In this document: positions 1-9,994 of the stretch, in pieces
How the letters are laid out: each line of letters opens with the position of its first letter
How positions within the stretch are numbered: the stretch's first letter is position 1
Source of the DNA: Dimorphilus gyrociliatus
Lineage: Eukaryota > Annelida > Polychaeta > Dinophilidae
Length of the DNA stretch: 64,000 nt
Assembly: GCA_904063045.1 (NCBI GenBank)
Contig: CAJFCJ010000005.1
Coordinates: forward strand, 3,652,165-3,716,164
Direction: 5' to 3'
Position numbers and translations under genes: made by a program
The notes under the pieces: generated by a model
Database searches by the model: none
Told to the model about the DNA's origin: nothing
What the model saw: the letters and a program-made list of their open reading frames with translations, nothing else

Positions 1-378
1 CTGTAATAAGTGAAATTATAAAGAGAAATATAAAAAAAAGTGGAAATAAAATCTTAAATATTGTTACATAAAACTGTATATACTATTATTAGTTTGGCAA
101 GGCTATTGCACACTTTCTATACAGAACATTACCTTAGAATCGTAGTACAATTATTATTTTATCAAATTGATAATTGTTCACAATTTATATACTATAAAGG
201 AATATAAAACATTTTCATTCTGGGGAAGTTTCGAATGAATATGACTAATAAACTATTATAATCGCTATCTATATATAGATTAAGGCTTTTAATGGATGAG
301 TAAAAATTCGTGCCATATGTATATTCTGTCAAGAGTTTAAGGGAACTGCCCTTCTTTTGTCTATCATATATTTATAGA
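1..378. other. AT-rich flank, no gene seen
   Basis: I see no open frame, RNA gene or repeat worth naming here. It is probably the 3' untranslated or downstream region of the minus-strand gene that ends at 379, and perhaps of something beyond the left edge. Confidence 0.4.
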
Positions 379-870
379 TTAAGAATACAAGATTTTCTCA
401 TGAATTAGCATTTCGTTAAATTCACGATCCTCCCTAATATGGTTCCATATTAATTCGAACAATAGAAATTCAACATCGGCATCTTCGCAACATTCTCTTA
501 ATAAATCTTCGTCCGCTTTTAATTCAAAATTACATTGACGCTTTTGTTCTTCAATGGAAATGTAATCAGGATGTGGCCATCTTTCATCCGATCCTACACT
601 ATAAGGTACAACGCCTCCGATATCAATCTTTCCCTGAGCAATTTCACAGTCTGTTGATGTGGAAACATCCGTCGTCCTACATAAATTTGATGTTATAAAG
701 TTAGACTGGAAATATGATGGTTGTTGGTGTAGTATTGTAGAAAATTGTGGTTGTCTGACAAGAGAAAAGGGAAGTATATGGCCTGAGTTAGTCCTAATTC
801 GAACCAAATGAATTGGATGACTAATCATTTTTCCAGGAAGAATGATTTTATCAGCAATTAAACGATTCAT
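379..870 (-). CDS. Unrecognised 163-aa acidic protein
   Basis: An uninterrupted frame with an ATG at 870 and a TAA at 379. The frame continues three codons upstream to a TTG, which is unlikely to be a eukaryotic start, so I chose the ATG. I do not recognise the family. The N-terminal 50 residues are basic and hydrophobic (IADKIILPGK), followed by a Ser/Thr-rich stretch. The last 60 residues are acidic with regular helical spacing of Leu and Glu, beginning at WPHPDYISIEEQ and running through a Cys-Cys-Glu-Asp-Ala segment. There is no signal peptide and no convincing membrane helix. Codon use looks like the neighbouring real genes and the frame is not low complexity, so I think it is coding. 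An upstream exon cannot be excluded, because a pyrimidine-containing AG lies just 5' of the ATG. Confidence 0.5.
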   Translation of the reverse strand: MNRLIADKIILPGKMISHPIHLVRIRTNSGHILPFSLVRQPQFSTILHQQPSYFQSNFITSNLCRTTDVSTSTDCEIAQGKIDIGGVVPYSVGSDERWPHPDYISIEEQKRQCNFELKADEDLLRECCEDADVEFLLFELIWNHIREDREFNEMLIHEKILYS

Positions 871-1298
871 ACCACACAAGTCTTAAGTTAGTTAGACAAC
901 ATGGTAAGTCTTTGTTAAAAGAACAATCAATGATCACATTCCGTTTAAAAAACCTTCTATAATTCTAATAACGAAACGTCGTAGGACACAAAAAAAGTGG
1001 TTCTTTTCTTTTCTCTCTTTTTTTAAAGTAAATAGAGAAACGTCATTTATTCGAAAAAATTACGATTATTAAATGATCACATATATATATATATATATGA
1101 TTACACATATATAAATGTATACATATATATATATGATTCTTATGAATTTTCATTATTTAAATTATCAATATTTATTAATTTTTGTATAATATAATACAAT
1201 TGTTAATTTTTTTTCTTTTTGCATGCACGTGAAACAACATTTCCTAAAAATGTCTCTTATATTGACTTACAAGTATTAAATTTTTAACTTATTCCTTT

Positions 1299-1344
<46 letters not shown>

Positions 1345-1470
1345 AATATATTAAGTTATATACAATCAATTAAACTCTTTTTCTCCATACGACTTTTAAT
1401 TTTTTTCCCCTTCTTAGTCCTTCACAAAAGGCACAATCACAGGCGACTTCTGCGTATATAACAAATTACT
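871..1470. other. Intergenic, TA microsatellites
   Basis: Between the 5' end of the unrecognised gene and the 3' end of the DNAJ gene, both on the minus strand. It holds short TA runs near 1080 and a longer one at about 1300-1344. No open frame of note. Confidence 0.5.
1300..1344. repeat. (TA)n microsatellite
   Basis: Near-pure TA dinucleotide run broken by one TG, in the 3' flank of the DNAJ gene. One of many such runs in the noncoding parts of the window. Confidence 0.9.
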
Positions 1471-2550
1471 TTAGGCATATATTTTTTCAAGCTTGTTGCA
1501 AGATGGTGTTGCCATTTGTGATGCTCTTTCATACATTTTTTGATCACTATAATGTCTAGCTCTCCATAACATATTTTCTTTAAGAGTTCTTTCCTTAAAG
1601 CACTGATGCCTTAAATTCTCAAGATGGTCTGACTCGACACTCTGTTCTAATTGTCGCATAGAGCCATGATATTCCGTATTGAAGTCTCTTTTCACCCAAT
1701 ACGAAATTCTTAAATTTTGTGTTGTTCTCATATGCTGATATTTTCCAGTTTTTGATAAAGAATAATGAGGCTCTGACACGAGAAAGGAGCTAAGCAGCGA
1801 CAAGACAACCAACATTAAAATTGGAGCGAGCTGCAGGAGCATTGTGTAATTTGTTTCCACTTCGGGTTGGGCACCATTCCTTCTACCGGTATGTCTTCTA
1901 TAAGTATATACATTACCTCCTGGAAAGCCACCTCCGAAAAACATATTAAATACTTCCTCTGGTGATATATCGCTCTCGAAGTCATCTGGATAGTGTCGCC
2001 TGTGATTACTTGATTCTGTTTCATGACCATGAACGTCATAACGACGCCTTTTATTAGAATCACTAAGTGTTGTGAAAGCATTCCCTATTTTTTTGAAAGC
2101 ATCCGCTGCTCCTGGCGCTTTGTTCTTATCTGGGTGAAATTTAAGGGCTAATTTACGATAAGCTTTTTTAATATCTTCTTCAGCACAATCCCTCTTGACG
2201 TTCAAAATCTCATAGTAATCTTTTGCTTTTAGAATCTTTTTCACACCACTATGTTGATCGGCGGTAAAAGATGTATCCGCTCCTGAAGTTTCGGAGGCGT
2301 TTGCCGTCTGCCGAAATCGTACATTTTCTGCTGAAGAACTATCACTGTTGCCATTCGAAAATGCCGATCGTGACGAGTCAGCGTTAGTTCCGCCATTTGA
2401 CAGGCCATCTAAAAGTTCTTGGCCTCTTTTTGTTGGATAGAGCTTTTGAGCTTTAATAACAAACTTTTTTGCTTGATCTACTTTTCCTTCCCTTAGATAC
2501 TTTTCGGCATAGTCTAAGCATTTTCTGCTTTCGTCTTTATTGCCTTCCAT
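1471..2550 (-). CDS. DNAJB14: DNAJB12/DNAJB14-type ER membrane J-protein
   Basis: A single-exon gene for 359 aa. It should act as an ER-anchored Hsp40 that recruits Hsc70 to the cytosolic face of the ER during membrane-protein quality control. Residues 1-50 are the typical helical N-terminus of this family (MEGNKDESRKCLDYAEKYL). The J domain spans about 110-175, with the HPD motif at 139-141 and the KKAYRKLALKFHPDKN helix II. A Gly-rich segment with FGGGFPGG follows near 205, then one membrane helix at about 236-258 and the DUF1977 tail, which includes YWVKRDF. The longer frame starts with TTG at 2556; the ATG at 2550 matches the family's N-terminus, so I chose it. Length and domain order agree with human DNAJB12 and B14, and the two cannot be separated here. 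The gene is divergent from RNF217. Confidence 0.93.
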   Translation of the reverse strand: MEGNKDESRKCLDYAEKYLREGKVDQAKKFVIKAQKLYPTKRGQELLDGLSNGGTNADSSRSAFSNGNSDSSSAENVRFRQTANASETSGADTSFTADQHSGVKKILKAKDYYEILNVKRDCAEEDIKKAYRKLALKFHPDKNKAPGAADAFKKIGNAFTTLSDSNKRRRYDVHGHETESSNHRRHYPDDFESDISPEEVFNMFFGGGFPGGNVYTYRRHTGRRNGAQPEVETNYTMLLQLAPILMLVVLSLLSSFLVSEPHYSLSKTGKYQHMRTTQNLRISYWVKRDFNTEYHGSMRQLEQSVESDHLENLRHQCFKERTLKENMLWRARHYSDQKMYERASQMATPSCNKLEKIYA

Positions 2551-3876
2551 AACCAAGATGGCAGCGATTTATTCAAAAAGTAAGTAGTATAGCGCGATTT
2601 GAAAGTATGGTACCGCAATCCAAGCAAAAATTTATTTAGTGATTCGGTTTTACTTTATAATTAAAGATTTTCCTATATAGACTTGAAAGTATTCTTAATT
2701 TTTCTACAATTCCTTATTCTATACTGTCATTTAAAAAAACAATAAAAAAATATGCTCTTACAAACAAAATATCTATTTATAGAAAGTTTATAAGTTTTAC
2801 ACACATGCAAAGACTGGTACGTCGGTCCTTTTTACCGTATCTGCTAAGTTCAAAACTCTGTATAACATTTGATAAGGATAATAAGGCAATACTTTTAAAA
2901 CACGCGATCTTAGGCCCGCATTAATGTTACAATTTCTTTCGTATTAATATACAGTATATATATTATATGTATATATATATATTAGACACGCCAGTGTCTA
3001 GGAAACGAAAGTAGCTATAGCCTTAGCAATTTCACTTCCTTATGAAAAAGAATTACAATAATTATTTAAATTCATGGTTTTGTAAAAAAAAAATAACCAA
3101 TCATTACTTTTCTACTTATTAATTTTTAAAAATTTTTTGTATTGCACCTACTGTTTCTTGTTCATTTTTGTCAATGTGATTAATGAAAATCAATGTTATA
3201 AATATCCTTACGAATTGGGGACTATATTTCTCACGAATTGTTCATTTATTGAAAGTATTGCGTAAGTTTTAAAGGTTTATTTGTTAGAATAGGTAATTAC
3301 TAATTGGTAAGTAAATTTTAAATTAATTATCTTGTATAGATTTAGTGAAGAGAATAAAGTTGATTTTAGGTCGAGGTTCAATTCGATTCTCTACATTTAA
3401 TTATATCCATCCTCAACAATAACAATACATATTGTGCAATGTAGTGTTGACTCACTGTTGTTTTTTTCAATACCAACACTACGAAGTTTTTAGCGTAAGA
3501 ACTAGGTTGGCTACCCATTCAACACGTTATTTGTTGCAATAGACTTTATTCGGATTAGTTACCCATAGTTTGGGAACACAATCCAATTTACAAACTCGAT
3601 AAATATTTAAAATCTCGATAGCAACCAGTCTACAAGATTTCCCAACTAAATATACATTCGTTATAAACTGGCAGCACTGCAGTTGATTTTGTCAGTAAAT
3701 GAAAAAGCAGCAGACAAAGAGCTTGTTTACTGCATAACTTTCTGTGTATCTAAACCGGAGGCTTTAGATAAGATCATATCGGATTATATTTTAACTCTAT
3801 GAGAATTGTTATGTCCTAATTAATTTAATTGAATAGCTTTTTATTATCACCTTATCTATAACGGCGCAGGGGGAAA
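2551..3876. promoter_or_regulatory. Shared 5' region of DNAJ gene and RNF217
   Basis: 1.3 kb lies between two divergent start codons, so the promoters of both genes should be here. I see no open frame of note, only a short TA run near 2957-2982. Individual promoter elements could not be identified with confidence. Confidence 0.45.
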
Positions 3877-5572
3877 ATGGCGTCAAAACCGGAAGATGAT
3901 ACATCAATCGCAAACAACTCATGCTTTTTCCAAAGACCAAAGTCATTACCTCTTCCAAAATCCGTCACAAGGATTGTAAACAGAGAATCCATCACAAAGT
4001 GTTCAAATGAAAAGAGACGTTCGCAAAGCTTAACTGAATGCGACTACATAATCCCACCAAAAAATGAAGATACTGTCGTTAAAGAAAACGAAGTAGCTCA
4101 ATGTTCTTCAAAAGAAACTTTGCAAGCTCCTATCTCAACAACAGGCGACTCAGAAGGGAGATTATCAGTAGTCAACAGTGATGACGGATTAAAAGAATCA
4201 GATTCAAAAACTTGTAACGACCAAGAGAATGGAAAGACATTTTTTTCTTCAACTGAAAACGTTGATTCACTTCGCGATGTGATTAAAAAGAACAAGCATA
4301 TCATAGAGCCTTTTTTAGAGGAATTGCAAAATGAAGAAAGCTTAAATCAAGAACGAAATCATGTCCAGTTTTATTCAGGTCATTCAACAACAAATATAAG
4401 TCCTGCAAGGAGTAGGCGTGAAAACTCCAATTTAACACTCGATCCTTCCAAGTTGGCAGGAAGTTTAAGGCAGATAAACCCGACGATTGAAGCAGGTAAT
4501 GGAGGTATTATCGATTCTGAAGATTCCATTAACAGTGATATAGAAAATTCACCTAGTTCTGGCTCATTACCATTCCCTACTGGTAAACAAATTTATAAGG
4601 CTTGTGAAGTTTGCTGCGAATACGATTTTATTCACGAAAGATTCTGTTGTCAGTCTGCGATATGCAACGCTTGCATGGAAACGTACGTTGCAACGAAAGT
4701 CACATTAGGTATTGTTAGGATAATGTGTCCATCTGGAAAATGCGACAATAAATACGTTGTTAAAGACGAAATAGCATATCGGCTACCAGTTGAGTTGAAA
4801 ACAAAGTATCACAAATTCCTCGTCGACCAAAATAGAAGCCCTTACGAAAAAACATGTCCAAATTGCAGTCTCATAACAAACATGGTAGAGCATAGAGTAA
4901 AATTCGCTCCCAAAAAAGGTTTGAACGTTGTGTGCCAGGATTGTGATTTCAAATGGTGCTTTATATGTCAAGGACCTTCTCATGAGCGTCTAACTTGTAA
5001 ACAAACTGTTAAGGGTGATACTCTAATGAGAAAATGGGCCAAGCAAGTTGGTTCTGCTCTTGTTGACCGGCCAAATGCCGTTAAATGCCCTAAATGTAGA
5101 GTTAGTATTTTCCCATAGGGAAATATATTTTCCATTAAGGTTAAATGTAAAATAATTTCTTTCATAGGCATACATTCAGAAGAGTTCCGGTTGCGATCAT
5201 ATGCAATGTAATCGCTGTAATACTGATTTTTGCTACCGTTGCGGTGAACGACTGCTGTCTTTAAAAGGTTTCGGAGACCATTATTCAAAGTATTCGATAC
5301 TTGGATGTAAGTACAGGTACTATCCAAATAAACCTGGAAGGAGGCGTTTCGTACGTGGATCAATTTTAAGCTTAAAACTTTTGGCAGCTCCAATTGCCGG
5401 AGCAGGGATAGCTGGTAATTTGTATTTTAGAAAAGAATGAAAACTCAAATAATTTAGAAAATTTCTTTTTTTTTTTGCAGTATGTGCCGGTGTTGTAGCA
5501 GTTGGGGCCTTAATATTCTTCCTACCATGTTGGAGTGTCCATAAATGTTGGAAGAAAACTCGCCGTTCATAA
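3877..5572 (+). CDS. RNF217: RNF217-type RBR E3 ubiquitin ligase
   Basis: Three exons, 3877-5100, 5168-5414 and 5481-5572, give 520 aa; the introns are 67 and 66 bp. The product is a RING-between-RING ligase that would transfer ubiquitin through a thioester on RING2 and sits in a membrane by its C-terminus. The first 240 residues are Ser/Asn-rich and probably disordered. RING1 begins at about 243 (CEVCCEYDF), the IBR lies at about 320-375, and RING2 starts at about 404. The catalytic Cys is the one in SSGCDHMQC, near residue 417. The segment GCKYRYYPNKPGRRRFVRGS leads into hydrophobic C-terminal helices ending in a basic tail. This segment and the tail fit RNF217 better than RNF19, which is longer. 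Phases close at both junctions. Confidence 0.92.
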
Positions 5573-6239
5573 AACTTGAAAAGAAGAATAGAAGAAAATG
5601 AAAGAAATGAAGGTTTCTTCCTTACTCCAAAAAAATTTCTGTGATGTATACGGCTAAAAGCCGTTCAACTGATTTTCAAAACAATATATATATATATGCA
5701 AAGCAAAACAAACAAACAAGTAAGCTAACAAAATAATAAGATAAAGAAACAAGTAACAAATTAGAAGATAATAATTGGATACCGAAAATCTGCCCCACCT
5801 CTCTCTCTACATATATATATATATATATGCAGTGTATAAATTACTTGTCATATATACAAATGCAATTGGCCTTTTTATTGGCAAAATAGGTACGTCTTTG
5901 AGCCTGAGCACTATATCATTAACATTATTATTTATATATACAATATATATGTATATATATATATATATATATATTTGTCACTTTGCTCATTTGGTTGTAA
6001 TTGCTGTTTAATTAATCTTTTTTGTTATTATTATATTATTTAAAAGTGACTTTGTATTATTAATAATGTAAAAAATCTTGTAAAATGCAAATATATATAT
6101 ATATATATATATATATCTTGTAAGTAATGAAGAACTTTTTGCAACAGAAACGTATAAGATTTATTCTTTCTGTGAGGCAATGTAATTTCATATTAATCCT
6201 TTTTTTTAAGAAATATACTGAAGAAAGAGAAAGTTGTTT
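5573..6239. other. Convergent 3' flanks, TA repeats
   Basis: 3' ends of RNF217 (plus) and of the 7TM gene (minus) face each other. Three TA microsatellites lie near 5812-5828, 5950-5972 and 6091-6114. The apparent small frames here are made of these repeats. Confidence 0.5.
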
Positions 6240-8436
6240 TTAACTTTGTTTCATGTCATCTAAAATTAATCTAGACGCTAAAGCAATAAATAGAGCGCCT
6301 AATGCCTTAACAATCGTTGAGTAGTGTATCGCCCAGCCGAAAGCGGTTACTTCCAGCTTGTTCTCAAGTAGATAGAACATTAACTCCATCCTACCTTCAG
6401 TTGGACAAACACTTTTTATAAATCTTCTTCCTTCCATATTAACTTCTGCATAGGCTCCAGTAAGTAACGGTAATAGAAGTATAGGTAGAAAGAAATCAGC
6501 AACCGAAATCAGAGTAACCGAATGGGATATCCAATATATAATATATGTCCCACAATGTAATATTATGAAAGCAATCCATGCGGTAAACCACCTTTGAAAG
6601 CAGATTGATACAGCCCGTAAACGACTCTATAGAAAAGAAAGTTTTTCGCCAATTATATATTTGCGACTCTAATTGAAAACTTCTCCAAGGCTTACTGATA
6701 ATTTCCAATGTCGTAGCAATAAATCCTCTGAAGATATCATGCCGTCCGCAATAGCGCTTTGAATAAACTCTTGCGATGCTTCTGTGTTCTCCGTGCAAAC
6801 GCTCTAAGAATAACAATCAACAAAATTTAAAATACAATGAAATAACGAAAGAAAGAAAGAGACAGAGAGAGAAAAAAAATAGAATACTTACAGCGTCACT
6901 TATTAGATGGCGTCGAAAACTATTACTCCTAGACGAATCTCGTCCAGAGGTCATGATTCTTTTCAATCCAGCCGCAGAAACATTTCCTATAGAGCATTGG
7001 AGTAAAGCCTCCTGAGATTCGAGCCTATCATCATCACTACGTTCTTCGATGCCGTCCTGATTTTCTGACGAAAAACAATTTGTAGATTTTCCTCGAAAGA
7101 ATTTCCTCTTTGGACTATATGCCGCTTGGGAGAGTGATGGTCCCGAAACACTAACCGTTGACCTATTTCGTCTAGAGATGGGGGGCGTTAGTTGGGCGTA
7201 TTGGTAACGAGATGTACGCTCTTCAACATCCAAATCGCCATCGATTATATTAAAAGCCTCTATTGTTAAACATACATCGATAAAATTAATAACTGAAAAG
7301 AGAAAGAGAGAAAAGCGTAGAATTTAACCAACCTCGAACTCTCATTCCATCAACATAATCGAATGAACTGTTTTGGGCTCCTCGAGCTTTTTTCACAGGC
7401 AGTTTTTGAAGCTCTAAGATTCTTCCATCCTCTTCCAGATCTCTAATAAAATATCTCAAATCTGAAATCAATACCGTACAACAGGAAAGGAGAGTAGAGT
7501 AGTTGAAAAAGATTGACGGAGACGAAGAAAGGAAGGGAGAGGTAGTGAAGACGAAGAAGAGAAAAATGAGTAGATGGAAGGAAGGAAATATGCATGGCAA
7601 GGAAAGAGAAAAAGATACTATATATAGTTGATAATTTATGAATATTTATATAAATACAAACCTAGAGTTAATGTTCTACAAACACTTAAAATAATAGATG
7701 CAATTAAAATATTCCATAGTAAACTGACTATTCCATAAAAACAGCGAACGTAGAATAATACTGTGCACAAATCTCCAGGTAGATCAACTTTAATACAATG
7801 TTCATACCTTCTATTAGATTTGCTAGAGAAAAGATTGACACCTAAACCAGATCCAGCCAACACCATTAACACTCCAGCACTGTTCAATTTGAACACTGTC
7901 TTTGTATGTAATCGAACAGATTGGGCAATAGCAGGAGCAGCTAATAATCTTCCTGCCAAATTATGTGAATAAACTCCAAGTGTAGACCAATAAACGGTTA
8001 AAAAAATACTGACAAAACCTTTTAGAGTTGTTTGCCTGGTTTCCGATGATATAATATTATATACTTCAAACCAGGAATGTAATACAATAAAGAGAATGGC
8101 AAGTGAAACTGTAAATACATGAAATATCGTGCCAATAATAGGCTTAGAATCACCAACAACACCTAATAGATGAGAAAGAACCCTCCATAATCCGGCTGGT
8201 AAATGAGAAGGTCTTGAATCGAGTTTCGCATACCAGCTAGTTGTTGGGATTAATTCTGTATCACCAGAAGGATTTCTTCGATTTTGTACTTTTAGCTCGA
8301 CGTCCACTTCATCTGAACCATAATTCTGATTGGCAAGTAACTCTGGTGGGTGTTGCCGTTTCCTTCTAGATGGATCCTCATTCAATTCTTTCTCACCTTC
8401 TTCTTCTTGAATGTTAATATTTGTTGTATTTATCAT
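6240..8436 (-). CDS. Seven-helix receptor-like protein, GRL type
   Basis: Five exons on the minus strand, 8436-7662, 7461-7333, 7292-6892, 6803-6696 and 6626-6240, give 599 aa with phases closing at every junction. The first 90 residues are charged and probably cytosolic. Four hydrophobic segments follow (FHVFTVSLAILFIVLHSW, FVSIFLTVYW, LNSAGVLMVLAGSGLG, GIVSLLWNILIASIIL). Next comes a long Ser-rich loop of roughly 180 residues, and then three more helices ending in VKALGALFIALASRLIL. Seven helices, a large loop between helices 4 and 5 and a hydrophobic C-terminus suggest the gustatory-receptor-like families of invertebrates, but I recognise no close homologue. The long loop is unusual for them. 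It shares a 226-bp head-to-head promoter region with TSR2. The coding call is strong; the family call is weak. Confidence 0.6.
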
Positions 8437-8662
8437 GTTGTATCATCTAAATTTGTTAAAACAGCAAATAAAAAATGTAATTCCATCCCATGATTAATAA
8501 TTTAAGTTTATGAATTGTTATTATGAGAGCACGTGACCGTCTTTGTCGTCTGCTATTTTTGACTGGGACCGAATTCAACTGCAAATATGTTTGTTAAACT
8601 TACGAGATGGCATGCTTTACCTTGAGTGATAGAGTCTATGTTTTTCCCTGTAAAATTTCCAC
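8437..8662. promoter_or_regulatory. Bidirectional promoter of 7TM gene and TSR2
   Basis: Only 226 bp separate the start codons of the two divergent genes, so both promoters must fit in it or overlap the 5' ends. It carries a CACGTG E-box at 8530-8535 within CACGTGAC. The E-box is seen; its use is inference. Confidence 0.5.
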
Positions 8663-9480
8663 ATGGCTAACAGTGGAATTGATTTTAATGTCTTCGATGA
8701 GGTTATTAAGAGGGTACTCGGCGGTTGGACAGGATATCAGGTTATTATCCGTTGCTTGTTGATATTTTCCTCAATTAAATGAAAAAGTGTATTTTTTTAC
8801 TAAACGAGTGAGTCTTTAATTAGGGAGCGATAATACAAAATTGTTATGAATACAGTTAGCAATTCAACATAGTTCAGGAGGTGCTCATACGAAGGAAAAG
8901 TCTGAATGGTTTATTTGGGCAATTTCAGATTTCTTTAAACAAAATGGTATAAAATATCACAGTTATTTGATTATTTTATAATTTAATGTTCTTACACCAA
9001 TAGCTAATTTGTTTCCCGACGAAGTAGAAGATTTTATAACTGATATTCTTAATACCGAATTTAACACTATACTAGAAGATGGAAGTATACAACAGGTATC
9101 TTTTTTATCTTTTTTATCATTTGTAATGTCTTTACAATGATTGAATAATTTTGTCCCATTTTAGATTAGTAGCAAATTATGTGAATTTTTCAAAATGGTC
9201 AAAGAGGGAGATTACGAAAATCTGAAGACAAGAGTTAATGTTATACCTGGATCTGCAGTAGGAAATTCTCAGTCATTGCCTAATGACGATGATTCAGACG
9301 ATAGCGAAGAAGTAATAGATTTTCTTTTAATTACAAATCTGTCTATCTAATGTAAAATTTTCTTGAAAATAGGGCGAACCTAATCTAGTGCCAGCCACAT
9401 CAAACCCACCTAAGAATGAAAGTAGACCAGAGCCTATGGACGATGATGGTTGGACTGTTGTGAATAGGAAAAAACACTGA
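8663..9480 (+). CDS. TSR2: TSR2, 40S ribosome maturation factor
   Basis: Five exons, 8663-8740, 8856-8946, 9004-9095, 9165-9311 and 9373-9480, give 171 aa. TSR2 is the escort that delivers the ribosomal protein eS26 to pre-40S particles and is needed for 20S pre-rRNA processing. The signature is the WGG-like segment VLGGWTGYQLAIQHSSGG near the N-terminus. It is followed by the helical core LFPDEVEDFITDILNTEF and ILEDGSIQQISSKLCEFF, an acidic stretch (DDDSDDSEEGE), and the conserved C-terminal motif DDGWTVVNRKK. Length is as expected for the family. Introns are 57-115 bp. The gene converges on GPN3. Confidence 0.93.
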
Positions 9481-9994
9481 ATATTAGAAAAGTGAAATAT
9501 TATATTTATGAATTTTTCGTGATGAATTTTTGTCCTAATAAAGTAGGCCTTGTCATATTTATATATAATATAAACAGAGATGTCTGATAAAAAACAAACT
9601 TAATTCATCTATCCTTCCATCAAAAGAAAACAAAGTGACAATTGAATCTCAAGTGGGGCGGTTATAATTTATTACGTAATCATTGACACATTCGTTGTAC
9701 AGATTTAAGGATCTTTTTGGTATGATGAACGAGAATTTTTTTTTGATGACCTGCACAAATATAGAGGAAAATATAACAATCTTAATTTTCCTTTTTCCAA
9801 AAAACAGGGGGATACGCTAATACAACGTATATATTTCAGTTAAAATTGATACATTCCTAGTCAAGGCAAGCACGTAAAAGTATCCAACCAGTAATGGAAA
9901 ACGTTTTATTAGACAATCTAACCAGAATAAAGCATAGAAAAGTAAACGTAAGAAAAAGTAGAGTTGTATCAATTGGCATTAATCAAATTGATTA
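9481..9994. other. Convergent 3' flanks of TSR2 and GPN3
   Basis: 514 bp with no open frame. It holds the TSR2 polyadenylation signal at 9537-9542 and an A-rich purine stretch near 9890-9960. Confidence 0.5.
9537..9542 (+). terminator. AATAAA polyadenylation signal of TSR2
   Basis: Canonical hexamer 57 nt after the TSR2 stop codon, followed by a GT-rich stretch. Use is inferred. Confidence 0.55.
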
